Shown: piece by piece, positions 1-7,965 of the stretch
How the letters are laid out: every line of letters begins with the position of its first letter
Numbering within the stretch: position 1 is the stretch's first letter
Assembly: GCF_000695685.1 (NCBI RefSeq)
Contig: NZ_JFFR01000027.1
Coordinates: 620,001-684,000, forward strand
Origin: Vibrio fortis
GTDB lineage: Bacteria; Pseudomonadota; Gammaproteobacteria; Enterobacterales; Vibrionaceae
DNA length: 64,000 nt
Direction: 5' to 3'
Position numbers and translations under genes: made by a program
Notes under the pieces: model-generated
The model's input: the letters and a program-made list of their open reading frames with translations, nothing else
What the model was told of the DNA's origin: nothing
Database searches by the model: none

Positions 1-652
1 ACAGTTGAGAGATTTGCGCTAGGAAACCGCCTGTGTCGTTACGATCAAGACCGTATACCGACATCTCCAGGTACTCGCGTTTACCCAGTGCTAGGCCACA
101 AATACCGACAGCTGCTACAGCCCAGATACCATGGTTATGGATGCGGTCGAAGTCGTGTGCGTACTTCACCGTGAACATCTCAAGCATAGGTTCGAAGATA
201 CGAGATTCGATATTGTCGCGTTGTTCTTGTGTCAAAGTAGACTTAACGCACGAATACGCCAAACTGGTGAACATTAACCAGCAATGTTCGTTTAGAATTT
301 GGTGGAAAAGACGACCCGTTGGGTTTGTGTTCTTTTGAACATGGAAATCGAACGTCAGGTACTTGTCTGCGTATACTTCCAATAGTTCAGTAACGAAATC
401 AGCGTACTTCTGCTCTTTAGTGATAAGGAATAAACGGCCAGCTAGGTTCATGTATGTGTAGTTTTGTTTGTGACGGTTGTGCTCGTAACCACCAGCCTCG
501 CCATGCCCTGGCACGTCAATAGGCAAGCGCATGAAGGCTTCCAGCTCTTTTTGATTCGCTGCGATCGTCTTACCCATTAAACTTGAACGGCCAACTTCTA
601 AATGAAGTGCTTCAATTTCCGCGTCCGTTAGTAGTATTGGTTGTGTAGTCAT
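1..652 (-). CDS. Oligoalginate lyase, N-terminal part (cut by window start)
   Basis: An open frame runs leftward from the ATG at 650-652 off the window edge, giving the first 217 residues. The all-alpha N-terminal part, with an H-N-H-G segment at about residues 172-175, resembles exo-acting oligoalginate lyases (PL17, or less likely PL15), which cut alginate oligomers to unsaturated monouronates. In PL17 enzymes an Asn and a neighbouring His bind and neutralise the uronate. There is no signal peptide, so it should act in the cytoplasm on imported oligomers. It is divergent from kdgF-kdgK-eda, which process its product, and this context strongly supports the call. The exact PL family cannot be fixed because the catalytic Tyr region and C-terminal domain are missing. 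Confidence 0.75.
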   Translation of the reverse strand, partial: MTTQPILLTDAEIEALHLEVGRSSLMGKTIAANQKELEAFMRLPIDVPGHGEAGGYEHNRHKQNYTYMNLAGRLFLITKEQKYADFVTELLEVYADKYLTFDFHVQKNTNPTGRLFHQILNEHCWLMFTSLAYSCVKSTLTQEQRDNIESRIFEPMLEMFTVKYAHDFDRIHNHGIWAVAAVGICGLALGKREYLEMSVYGLDRNDTGGFLAQISQL

Positions 653-718
653 GTTCTTTATCACCCTCGATGAAGAGTTTCTATATTTGAATTTCAATCT
701 AATTCTTAAGCTCCACAT

Positions 719-731
719 AAAGTAATACAAT
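719..731 (-). promoter_or_regulatory. Operator-like site, lyase promoter
   Basis: Read on the minus strand this is ATTGTATTACTTT, matching the first 10 bases of the perfect palindrome at 901-913. It lies about 70 bp upstream of the lyase start. It is probably a weaker site for the same regulator. The regulator gene is not in the window. Confidence 0.5.
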
Positions 732-871
732 ATGAGCTTTAATCCCACCAATTCATCGCTAAATGATGAGCAGAATCACATAAATCTCGCTAACCCCTTG
801 ATCTAAAAAGCCAATGACAATTATCAGAGTTGTGTTAAGTCTTTGATTTTACGACACAATAAAAAGTAGCA

Positions 872-887
872 CTTGATCAATATCACA
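872..887 (+). promoter_or_regulatory. CRP-like site upstream of kdgF
   Basis: CTTGA-tcaata-TCACA fits the TGTGA-N6-TCACA pattern with one good and one imperfect half. It sits just upstream of the palindrome at 901-913. Catabolite control of an alginate operon is expected, but this site is only a sequence match. Confidence 0.4.
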
Positions 888-900
888 CATTTCTGGATAT

Positions 901-913
901 ATTGTATTACAAT
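901..913 (+). promoter_or_regulatory. Palindromic operator candidate, kdgF promoter
   Basis: ATTGTA-T-TACAAT is a perfect 6+1+6 palindrome about 70 bp upstream of the kdgF ATG. Near-identical copies occur at 719-731 and 3459-3472, each in front of an alginate gene. The architecture fits a GntR/FadR-type repressor, which is inference. Confidence 0.6.
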
Positions 914-984
914 TAAACCTAATCACTTATGATGGATACAACTTAATGAACACATAAAAAATTTACACGCTTTGGAGAGACACA

Positions 985-1320
985 ATGAACGCATTCTTTA
1001 TCAATAACGAGCAACCTTGGGAAGAATTGGGCGGCGGTATTAAGCGTAAGATCGTGGCGTACACTGACGATCTAATGGCTGTACACCTATCTTTTGACAA
1101 AGGCGCGATTGGTCATCCTCATACTCACGAAATTCATGATCAAATTGGTTATGTGGTTCGCGGTAGCTTTGAAGCTGAAATCGAAGGCGAGAAAAAAGTT
1201 CTAAAAGAAGGTGACGCGTACTTTGCACGTAAGCACATGATGCACGGTGCAGTTGCTCTTGAGCAAGACAGCATTCTTCTTGATATCTTCAACCCAGCTC
1301 GCGAAGACTTCCTAAAATAA
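985..1320 (+). CDS. kdgF: KdgF, unsaturated uronate linearising cupin
   Basis: A single-domain cupin of 111 residues. The metal-binding set H46, H48, Q53 and H87 is present in the HPHTHEIHDQ and KHMMHG segments, with D100 and R106 where KdgF proteins carry catalytic Asp and Arg. KdgF speeds conversion of cyclic unsaturated monouronates (from alginate or pectin lyases) to the linear keto form. A good Shine-Dalgarno (GGAGAG) precedes the ATG. It is the first gene of the kdgF-kdgK-eda run, 34 bp ahead of kdgK, and divergent from the lyase that makes its substrate. Confidence 0.88.
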   Translation: MNAFFINNEQPWEELGGGIKRKIVAYTDDLMAVHLSFDKGAIGHPHTHEIHDQIGYVVRGSFEAEIEGEKKVLKEGDAYFARKHMMHGAVALEQDSILLDIFNPAREDFLK

Positions 1321-1354
1321 TATATAGCGCAACCTCAGTTGCTAAGGTAAGCAC

Positions 1355-2293
1355 ATGAAATCATTTAATATCGCGGTCATTGGCGAATGTATGGTTGAGC
1401 TACAGAAAAAAGATGATGGGCTTAAGCAAACATTTGGTGGTGATACACTTAATACGGCTTTGTACCTGTCTCGCTTAACCCAAGAGCACAACATCAAAAC
1501 AAGCTATGTAACCGCATTAGGCAATGATCCGTTCAGCCTAGATATGCTGGATAAGTGGAATGCAGAAGGCATCGACACTAGCTTGGTAAAGCAAATCGAT
1601 GACAAGCAACCTGGCCTCTACTACATTGAAACTGATGAAACGGGCGAGCGTAGCTTCCACTACTGGCGCAATGATGCAGCAGCAAAATACTTGCTTGATG
1701 GTGACGATGCATCATTAGTGCTAGACAAACTGTTCTCGTACGATGCACTTTACCTAAGTGGTATCACATTAGCGATTCTGACAGAGAAAGGTCGCACTGC
1801 CCTACTGGCGTTCTTGGAAGAGTACAAGAAACAAGGTGGCCAAGTTATTTTTGACAATAACTTCCGACCTAAGCTTTGGAAAAGCCAAGACGAAGCGCAA
1901 TCTTGGTATTTGCAACTACTCAAATTCACTGACATCGCACTACTGACCTTTGACGATGAGCAAGAGCTTTATAGTGACACATGCATTGAACAATGTATTG
2001 AGCGCACGACAAAAAGCGGTGTTAAAGAGATCATCATTAAACGTGGTAGCAAAGACTGCCTAGTGGTTGAAGCGGATGCCGCGCATTATGTGGCGCCAAA
2101 CCCGGTAGACAAGGTTATTGATACCACTGCCGCAGGCGACTCATTCAGTGCAGGTTTCCTAGCGAAGCGATTCTGTGGTGGTAATGCCCGTGATGCTGCG
2201 TTTGCAGGCCACTGTGTCGCTGGCGCAGTGATTCAACACCAAGGTGCAATTATTCCTAAAGAAGCAATGCCAACACTGTCTCTCTCTTCTTAA
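1355..2293 (+). CDS. kdgK: 2-keto-3-deoxygluconate kinase
   Basis: A PfkB-family sugar kinase of 312 residues that phosphorylates KDG to KDPG with ATP. The N-terminal substrate-binding segment GGDTLNTALYLSRL (about residues 28-41) and the C-terminal PfkB signature DTTAAGDSFSAGF are clear; D262 of the AGD triplet is the expected catalytic base. It lies between kdgF and eda, so KDG made from alginate is phosphorylated here and split by Eda. The reductase that converts DEH to KDG is not in the window. A hairpin follows the stop before eda. Confidence 0.92.
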   Translation: MKSFNIAVIGECMVELQKKDDGLKQTFGGDTLNTALYLSRLTQEHNIKTSYVTALGNDPFSLDMLDKWNAEGIDTSLVKQIDDKQPGLYYIETDETGERSFHYWRNDAAAKYLLDGDDASLVLDKLFSYDALYLSGITLAILTEKGRTALLAFLEEYKKQGGQVIFDNNFRPKLWKSQDEAQSWYLQLLKFTDIALLTFDDEQELYSDTCIEQCIERTTKSGVKEIIIKRGSKDCLVVEADAAHYVAPNPVDKVIDTTAAGDSFSAGFLAKRFCGGNARDAAFAGHCVAGAVIQHQGAIIPKEAMPTLSLSS

Positions 2294-2302
2294 TCTGATG
2301 TA

Positions 2303-2330
2303 AGCATGACGTCATTATCTGCGTCATGCT
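2303..2330 (+). other. Hairpin between kdgK and eda
   Basis: AGCATGACG and CGTCATGCT form a perfect 9-bp stem around a 10-nt loop just after the kdgK stop. There is no T-run, so it is more likely an RNA-processing or attenuation element than a terminator. Confidence 0.45.
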
Positions 2331-2378
2331 ATGCTCAATAAAAATAGTAGACGAGACGAACCAATAGATTTTAAAGCG

Positions 2379-2400
2379 CTGATAATTCGTTAATTATCAG
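2379..2400. promoter_or_regulatory. Inverted repeat upstream of eda
   Basis: CTGATAATT-cgtt-AATTATCAG is a perfect 9+4+9 inverted repeat ending 25 bp before the eda ATG. It could be an operator or a hairpin overlapping the leader. It does not match the palindrome at the other alginate promoters, so eda may have a separate control. Confidence 0.45.
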
Positions 2401-2425
2401 TCAATTTAGACGTGAGATATTATCC

Positions 2426-3052
2426 ATGACGACATTAAATGAACAACTGGCTAACCTGAAAGTTATCCCTGTAATCGCAATCAACCGTGCAGAAGACGCT
2501 ATCCCTCTAGGTAAAGCGCTTGTTGAAAACGGCATGCCATGTGCGGAAATCACACTACGTACTGAATGTGCAATCGAAGCGATTCGCATCATGCGTAAAG
2601 AGTTCCCAGATATGCTAATTGGTTCTGGTACGGTACTGACTAACGAGCAAGTGGACGCATCTATCGAAGCGGGCGTGGACTTCATCGTGAGCCCAGGCTT
2701 TAACCCACGCACTGTTCAATACTGTATCGACAAAGGCGTTGCTATCGTTCCTGGTGTAAACAACCCAAGCCTAGTTGAGCAAGCAATGGAAATGGGCCTA
2801 CGCACACTTAAGTTCTTCCCTGCTGAGCCTTCAGGCGGCACAAGCATGCTTAAAGCACTGACAGCCGTGTACCCAGTAAAATTCATGCCAACTGGTGGCG
2901 TAAGTTTAAAGAACGTTGATGAATACCTGTCTATCCCTTCTGTTCTTGCATGTGGTGGTACGTGGATGGTTCCAACAAAACTTATCGACGAAGGTAAGTG
3001 GGACGAGCTAGGTGCTCTCGTACGTGATGCAGTGAATCACGTCGCAAAATAA
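2426..3052 (+). CDS. eda: KDPG/KHG aldolase
   Basis: A class I aldolase of 208 residues that splits 2-keto-3-deoxy-6-phosphogluconate into pyruvate and glyceraldehyde 3-phosphate. The Schiff-base lysine is K129 in LRTLKFFPAE. The catalytic Glu is E41 in AEITLRT, with R45 following, and the phosphate-binding GGV segment lies near the C-terminus. Length is normal for the family. It completes the kdgF-kdgK-eda set and is followed by a strong terminator. Confidence 0.95.
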   Translation: MTTLNEQLANLKVIPVIAINRAEDAIPLGKALVENGMPCAEITLRTECAIEAIRIMRKEFPDMLIGSGTVLTNEQVDASIEAGVDFIVSPGFNPRTVQYCIDKGVAIVPGVNNPSLVEQAMEMGLRTLKFFPAEPSGGTSMLKALTAVYPVKFMPTGGVSLKNVDEYLSIPSVLACGGTWMVPTKLIDEGKWDELGALVRDAVNHVAK

Positions 3053-3076
3053 TTCATCTAGCGACAGATGATGTTG

Positions 3077-3103
3077 AAAGCGAGCCTCTTGGCTCGCTTT
3101 TTT
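3077..3103 (+). terminator. Rho-independent terminator after eda
   Basis: GCGAGCC-tctt-GGCTCGC followed by six T, starting 28 bp after the eda stop. Confidence 0.9.
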
Positions 3104-3531
3104 CGTTTAAGCTGCTTTTGCGATAGATTCGGACTTCAATAGTATGATGATAATGACGCAAAGATGAGTAAGACGCTCATCGTTAGCCCAATCTTAGAAC
3201 CGCCTATACTTACTGTTTTAGGAAGAGTTCTGGAAACAAAAATAGATGCTAGTTATTTCGTCTAAACAACAGAGTCACACCCTTAGCATCTAACCTCCTG
3301 ATTTTAAAAGGAGTTAATAGTATTACAAATAGTTACATTTAAAAGCAATTAATGTTACGGATTAGATTTTAAAAAGTGCTTTAAAGCCCCATATGTCATA
3401 GCTTTGTCAGAATTTTCATATATCAAAAAGCTCTTGGTTTGGATCACAATAAAAGCATATTGTAGTACAAATATACCTGTAAAAGAGTAATCTAGGAGTC
3501 AGTTAATGATCACACTTAAAAGGCTGAAAAA
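3104..3531 (+). other. Long leader region of the symporter gene
   Basis: No ORF with a credible start is visible between the eda terminator and the symporter. The region holds the operator-like palindrome at 3459-3472, preceded by a TCACA half-site at about 3445 that could belong to a CRP site. Confidence 0.6.
3459..3472 (+). promoter_or_regulatory. Palindromic operator candidate, symporter promoter
   Basis: ATTGTA-G-TACAAAT matches the palindrome at 901-913 at all but the centre and one edge base. It lies about 60 bp upstream of the symporter ATG. It suggests the transporter is controlled together with the catabolic genes. Confidence 0.55.
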
Positions 3532-5292
3532 ATGACTATTGATACTCTTGTTGTTCTTGCCTACTTCTTCTTTCTTGTAGCCATTGGTTGGATGTTCCGT
3601 AAGTTCACAACGTCGACAAGTGATTACTTTAGAGGGGGCGGCAAAATGTTGTGGTGGATGGTTGGTGCAACCGCCTTCATGACACAGTTTTCAGCATGGA
3701 CGTTTACAGGTGCCGCAGGACGCGCGTTCAGCGACGGTTTCGTCGTTGTAATCCTATTCTTAGCCAATGCATTTGGCTACTTCATGAACTACATCTATTT
3801 TGCTCCAAAATTCCGCCAGCTTCGTGTTGTAACAGCAATCGAAGCAATTCGTCAGCGTTTTGGTAAAACTTCAGAGCAGTTTTTCACTTGGGCTGGTATG
3901 CCTGACAGCTTGATTTCAGCGGGTATCTGGTTGAACGGTCTTGCAATTTTCGTTGCTGCTGTATTCAACATTCCAATGGAAGCAACCATCGTTGTAACAG
4001 GTCTAGTACTCATGTTGATGGCGGTAACCGGTGGTTCTTGGGCCGTTGTTGCATCTGACTTCATGCAAATGCTTGTTATCATGGCTGTGACGATTACTTG
4101 TGCAGTTGCGGCATACTTCCACGGTGGCGGTCTAGGCAACATCGTTGCAAACTTCGATGGCGACTTCATGGTTGGTAACAACCTGAACTACATGAGCATC
4201 TTCATCCTTTGGGTTGTATTCATCTTCATCAAACAATTCGGTGTAATGAACAACAGCATCAACGCTTACCGCTACCTGTGTGCAAAAGACAGTGAAAATG
4301 CGCGTAAAGCGGCTGGCCTTGCATGTGTACTAATGATTGTTGGTCCACTGATTTGGTTCTTACCTGCTTGGTACGTAAGTGCATTCATGCCTGACTTCGC
4401 AGAACAATACGGTTCAGTGGGTGCAGACGCTGCTTACCTAGCATTCGTACAAAACGTAATGCCAGCAGGTATGGTTGGTCTTCTAATGTCAGCAATGTTC
4501 GCAGCTACCATGTCTTCTATGGACTCTGGTCTAAACCGTAACGCAGGTATCTTCGTGATGAACTTCTACAGCCCAATTGTTCGCCCACAAGCGACACAGA
4601 AAGAGCTGGTTGTAGTAAGTAAAGCAACGACAGTAATGATGGGCTTCATCATCATCGGTATTGGCTTGTTCATCAACTCACTGCGTCACCTAAGCCTGTT
4701 CGATATCGTACTAAACGTTGGTGCATTGATTGGCTTCCCAATGCTTATCCCTGTACTTCTAGGTATGTGGGTTCGTAAGACTCCAGACTGGGCTGGTTGG
4801 GCAACACTGATTGTTGGTGGTTTCGTTTCTTACATCTTCGGTATCTCTCTACAAGCTGAAGACGTACAGAACTGGTTTAACCTAGAGCACGCACTAACAG
4901 GTCGCGAATGGTCTGACTTGAAAGTAGCACTGAGCTTGGCAGCACACGTTGTGTTCACTGGTGGCTTCTTCCTAGCAACAACACTGGTTTACAAGGGTCG
5001 TACACCGGAGCGTGAAGCGGAAGTTGAGAAGCTATTCGAGAACTGGAACACACCAGTAGTGGCCGAGTCTCAAGAGCAGCAAAACCTAGACACAAAACAG
5101 CGTTCAATGCTTGGTAAGCTAATCTGTACTGCGGGTTTCGGTATCCTAGCGATGGCACTGATTCCAAACGAGATTACAGGTCGAGCACTGTTCCTACTAT
5201 GTGGTTCGATTGTACTGTCAGTCGGTGTCCTACTGGTTAACGCCTCTCGAGGTGGTGTAAAAAAGCTCGATGAACCAGCGGCAATGAAATAG
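3532..5292 (+). CDS. Sodium:solute symporter, probable alginate-product importer
   Basis: A 586-residue SSS/SLC5-type inner-membrane symporter with some 13-15 hydrophobic segments. The family signature is seen in SAMFAATMSSMDSGLNRNAG (about residues 323-342). Proteins of this type in marine vibrios (the Toa transporters of V. splendidus) take up alginate oligomers or DEH with Na+. The substrate is inferred from position next to kdgF-kdgK-eda and from the shared palindrome. It stands alone behind a long leader and ends in a strong terminator. Confidence 0.8.
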   Translation: MTIDTLVVLAYFFFLVAIGWMFRKFTTSTSDYFRGGGKMLWWMVGATAFMTQFSAWTFTGAAGRAFSDGFVVVILFLANAFGYFMNYIYFAPKFRQLRVVTAIEAIRQRFGKTSEQFFTWAGMPDSLISAGIWLNGLAIFVAAVFNIPMEATIVVTGLVLMLMAVTGGSWAVVASDFMQMLVIMAVTITCAVAAYFHGGGLGNIVANFDGDFMVGNNLNYMSIFILWVVFIFIKQFGVMNNSINAYRYLCAKDSENARKAAGLACVLMIVGPLIWFLPAWYVSAFMPDFAEQYGSVGADAAYLAFVQNVMPAGMVGLLMSAMFAATMSSMDSGLNRNAGIFVMNFYSPIVRPQATQKELVVVSKATTVMMGFIIIGIGLFINSLRHLSLFDIVLNVGALIGFPMLIPVLLGMWVRKTPDWAGWATLIVGGFVSYIFGISLQAEDVQNWFNLEHALTGREWSDLKVALSLAAHVVFTGGFFLATTLVYKGRTPEREAEVEKLFENWNTPVVAESQEQQNLDTKQRSMLGKLICTAGFGILAMALIPNEITGRALFLLCGSIVLSVGVLLVNASRGGVKKLDEPAAMK

Positions 5293-5324
5293 CATTATTC
5301 CTAGGTAAACATTACCTTGAAATC

Positions 5325-5358
5325 AAAACGCCCAAGCAGAGATGCTTGGGCGTTTTTT
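5325..5358 (+). terminator. Rho-independent terminator after the symporter
   Basis: AACGCCCAAGCA and TGCTTGGGCGTT pair as a long GC-rich stem with a four-base loop, followed by a T-run. Confidence 0.92.
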
Positions 5359-5462
5359 ATAGTTCCTTTACGATGAAGAGAGCTTGTTTGCTATAAAAAG
5401 AGTTTCTTAGCTATGGAGAAAGTTTCTTTGCCACGAAGTGACAGACATTTATGTTCAGAGCT

Positions 5463-6056
5463 CTAATCCGTCAATGCCTTCGCTCTGAGCGTTTGGTCTA
5501 GCTCGTATAGGTGTTCAGCAGCTTCCATATGTTGAGGATAATCCGCAAATTTCTCGCGCTGCTCTGGCGTCATCTTACAAGTTTCATCTACTAGCATTAG
5601 CGTCCAATACAACTTAGTGGTGCGTAACATCGCCAGTAACGGCTTCAGCACCTCTTTTTCATATACTTGAATTAGCTGTTCAATCCACTCGTCCCGTTCG
5701 TCTTCGGTTGAAATAGCACCTTCAATCGCTGCAATAACGTTTAGGTACTTTGGGTTGGTCTTGAGCTTGTCCATAACAGACTCTGTCTCTTTAGCTAGCT
5801 CTTCAAGCTCTAGCCTTATTGCAGCGATCCAACTCGCTTGGGTAAGTGCGTCAGCGTCAATTGTCTCAAAATCAGACTTGATGCGACGCTCAACATTCTT
5901 TTGCGCTTGCTTAACGACAGAACGGACTTTTTGAAAAGGAAGTTGGTACTCCTTACCTAGCTCAGTGATCAATGTGTGAAAACCACCATTTGGTAAATGC
6001 AGGTTCTCTTTAAATGTCGCCAAAGCCGCCTCTTGTTCAGGTGTAAGGTTACTCAT
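5463..6056 (-). CDS. Conserved hypothetical helical protein
   Basis: A soluble protein of 197 residues, very rich in Glu, Lys, Leu and Ala and predicted mostly alpha-helical. It has no signal peptide or membrane segment. I do not recognise a domain. It stands alone with the opposite orientation to its neighbours, and the ATG at 6054-6056 has an AGGACAG-type ribosome binding site. No function is proposed. Confidence 0.6.
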   Translation of the reverse strand: MSNLTPEQEAALATFKENLHLPNGGFHTLITELGKEYQLPFQKVRSVVKQAQKNVERRIKSDFETIDADALTQASWIAAIRLELEELAKETESVMDKLKTNPKYLNVIAAIEGAISTEDERDEWIEQLIQVYEKEVLKPLLAMLRTTKLYWTLMLVDETCKMTPEQREKFADYPQHMEAAEHLYELDQTLRAKALTD

Positions 6057-6284
6057 TCTCTGTCCTTTTAATCTCTTCTAACTCTCAACGGACTGCCGAG
6101 CATAACATCATTCACTCTTGCTGTAGGAACGAGTCCCTCTTATGAGCCCAAATATCTCTTTAAGTGACGAGATAATAGGCACTCGTGGCATTAAATGGTA
6201 AATCCTGAACTTCTGAATTCTGTACATTACGTACACAAGGGTTGTATCGCAGACAGGAGTCTCCCAACTAAATAAGAGAACACC

Positions 6285-6446
6285 ATGACATACTCAGACT
6301 ACAAAGAATCCGACCTACACAAATGCGTTATCGTTACGGGCGAGTTACTCACATCGACAGCCAAGTTTGCTATCAAAGCCAGCACCACTCTATTTAAGTG
6401 TTTTCGTTGGGTCGCTATTAAGGCTTATCGATATGTCATGAAATAG
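6285..6446 (+). CDS. Small ORF, 53 residues, with its own terminator
   Basis: An ATG at 6285 preceded by AAGAGA opens a 53-codon frame (MTYSDYKESDLHK...YRYVMK). The product starts polar and turns into a basic, amphipathic, Ala/Phe/Tyr-rich helix, so it could lie on the inner membrane. A strong terminator follows 35 bp after the stop, and a TGTAC-attac-GTACA palindrome lies 50 bp upstream at 6221-6235. The compact unit of promoter region, ribosome site, ORF and terminator argues that it is a real gene. An alternative is an sRNA that happens to contain an ORF. I do not recognise a family. Confidence 0.5.
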   Translation: MTYSDYKESDLHKCVIVTGELLTSTAKFAIKASTTLFKCFRWVAIKAYRYVMK

Positions 6447-6480
6447 ACTTTAACGCGTTAAGCACCCCAACCAAAATTTC

Positions 6481-6515
6481 AAAAAGCGCTACCTAATAAA
6501 AGGTAGCGCTTTTTC
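6481..6515 (+). terminator. Terminator after the 53-residue ORF
   Basis: AAAAAGCGCTACC and GGTAGCGCTTTTT form a near-perfect stem around an 8-nt loop. It should work on both strands. Confidence 0.9.
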
Positions 6516-6668
6516 GTTTTTCACATTTCAGGTTAACAGTCTCATAGAACCTAAAGCGATGAAAGTTTATCCAATCGGTGGCGTTAAATGGTAAAACTCA
6601 TCAAAACAAATCGTCGATACTACACCTGTTCCAACGAAACAGACTTATTAAATAATACAGGTACTAAG

Positions 6669-7208
6669 ATGAAAAAGATGGCACTAAAGATTGTAGGACT
6701 CACGGTTTTAGCTTCGGCGCTAACGGGTTGTATCGGTAGTAATGCTGTCACAGGGAAAGTGATGAAATTCAACGTAGAAGTTGTAGATAACCGCTACGCT
6801 CGAGCAGGCGTGAACTTCTTACTTGCCCCCGTCTACGGTATCACTACCGCCGCCGACTACGTGGTGTTCAACTCACTAGAGTTCTGGACTGGCAAAAACC
6901 CTATCAGTGGCGCGCCACACGTCTTTGATACGGAAGCAGACACACACTTCAAAGTGAATGATGAACTCGACCCAAGCCTGAAAGAAGCTCCGGTTGCACC
7001 CCTGTCTAACAATCGCACCATCGAAACAGGCGAAATGATTCAGATTGATGAAAACACTATCCAGATAGATATCGTGTACAACACAGGCGAAAGTGCAACC
7101 TTAACGGGTATTAGAGAGGGTGAAGAAGTCAGTTACTACATGAATGGTGAGCTTGTTTCTCAAACGACCATTAGCGAGCTAGAGGCCCTAAAGAACGGTA
7201 ACGCATAA
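6669..7208 (+). CDS. DUF3332 lipoprotein
   Basis: Starting at the ATG at 6669, the protein has a lipoprotein signal peptide ending in LTGC, so the mature protein begins at Cys and is lipid-anchored. The GSNAVTGKVMKFNVEVVDNRYARAG segment, followed by the LLAPVYGITTAADYVVFNSLEFWTG-type region, marks the DUF3332 family, common in vibrios and of unknown function. An upstream in-frame ATG at 6588 would add 27 residues before the signal sequence and is very unlikely. It ends in a strong bidirectional terminator. Confidence 0.8.
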   Translation: MKKMALKIVGLTVLASALTGCIGSNAVTGKVMKFNVEVVDNRYARAGVNFLLAPVYGITTAADYVVFNSLEFWTGKNPISGAPHVFDTEADTHFKVNDELDPSLKEAPVAPLSNNRTIETGEMIQIDENTIQIDIVYNTGESATLTGIREGEEVSYYMNGELVSQTTISELEALKNGNA

Positions 7209-7240
7209 ACCGGTTTAAACGTTTAATTAGACATTAATAG

Positions 7241-7280
7241 AAAGGCCGTTGAGAGTCACATCACTCTCAACGGCCTTTCT
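7241..7280. terminator. Bidirectional terminator
   Basis: AAAGGCCGTTGAGAGT and ACTCTCAACGGCCTTT form a 16-bp perfect stem with T-runs on either strand. It serves both the DUF3332 gene and the K+ channel gene that converges on it. Confidence 0.93.
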
Positions 7281-7299
7281 CGTTTATTTCCAGTGCTAG

Positions 7300-7965
7300 C
7301 TAATTTTGGCTATCTTGCCCTTGATTCAATCGAATGCTCACCAAGCTGGCCACCATGATAGCAAGATAGAAGCTTCCGATGATTGATTCCATAAATACGA
7401 AGAACTGAGCAACGGGAAGTACCGGAGAAATATCGCCATAACCCACCGTCGTAAGCGTAATAAAGCTAAAGTACATCGCGTTAAATAAATTACTCAGCCA
7501 CTCTCGCTCTTCTAACCCGTTAAACGCGTTGGGGAGAACCTCCAAGATCAACAGATAGATGGTTGCCCAAGCCAAACCGATTAAAAGGTAGATACAGATG
7601 GAGCCAATAATGTGGTTCTTAGTAACATTAGATGCCTGCATCACCTGTTTAAGTGCCGAGTAAATATGAGAGAACAGAAACGCCGCGAGTGCTAATAGAG
7701 TGACAATAGAGAGGTTATAATCCTCAAAGAATGAGAATACCCCAGATACCCCTGCCGTGAGCAAAAGTAAGCCATACCATGAACGATACAGTGCTCGCTC
7801 TTGATGTATCCCTGCAATAGAAACCGCCAATGTCATGATTATCAGGAACAAAATTGTCTTTTGCCCTTGAGGGTAGAACTGCTGCATTACCGCACAACCG
7901 AAGAACAGCACTAGCAAGGCAAAAAACAGAAAGTAAAAATTGTCATCCTTCGACACTGACTTCAT
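7300..7965 (-). CDS. Voltage-independent-type K+ channel
   Basis: A membrane protein of 221 residues with several hydrophobic helices. The canonical K+ selectivity filter TTVGYGD is at residues 172-178, in a pore loop between the last two helices. There is no RCK/TrkA-N regulatory domain, so it is a minimal Ion_trans_2-type channel. It starts directly after the stop of the AI-2E-type gene and is probably the last gene of that operon. Confidence 0.85.
   Translation of the reverse strand: MKSVSKDDNFYFLFFALLVLFFGCAVMQQFYPQGQKTILFLIIMTLAVSIAGIHQERALYRSWYGLLLLTAGVSGVFSFFEDYNLSIVTLLALAAFLFSHIYSALKQVMQASNVTKNHIIGSICIYLLIGLAWATIYLLILEVLPNAFNGLEEREWLSNLFNAMYFSFITLTTVGYGDISPVLPVAQFFVFMESIIGSFYLAIMVASLVSIRLNQGQDSQN

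Larger units (their letters stand above)
653..984. other. Divergent intergenic region of the alginate locus
   Basis: This 332-bp non-coding stretch separates the lyase from kdgF. It holds two operator-like sites (719-731 and 901-913) and a CRP-like site (872-887). I see no ORF with a plausible ribosome binding site in it. Confidence 0.7.

Noticed and set aside
2303..2330. Terminator between kdgK and eda
   Set aside because: The stem is good but no T-run follows, so it is listed only as a hairpin.
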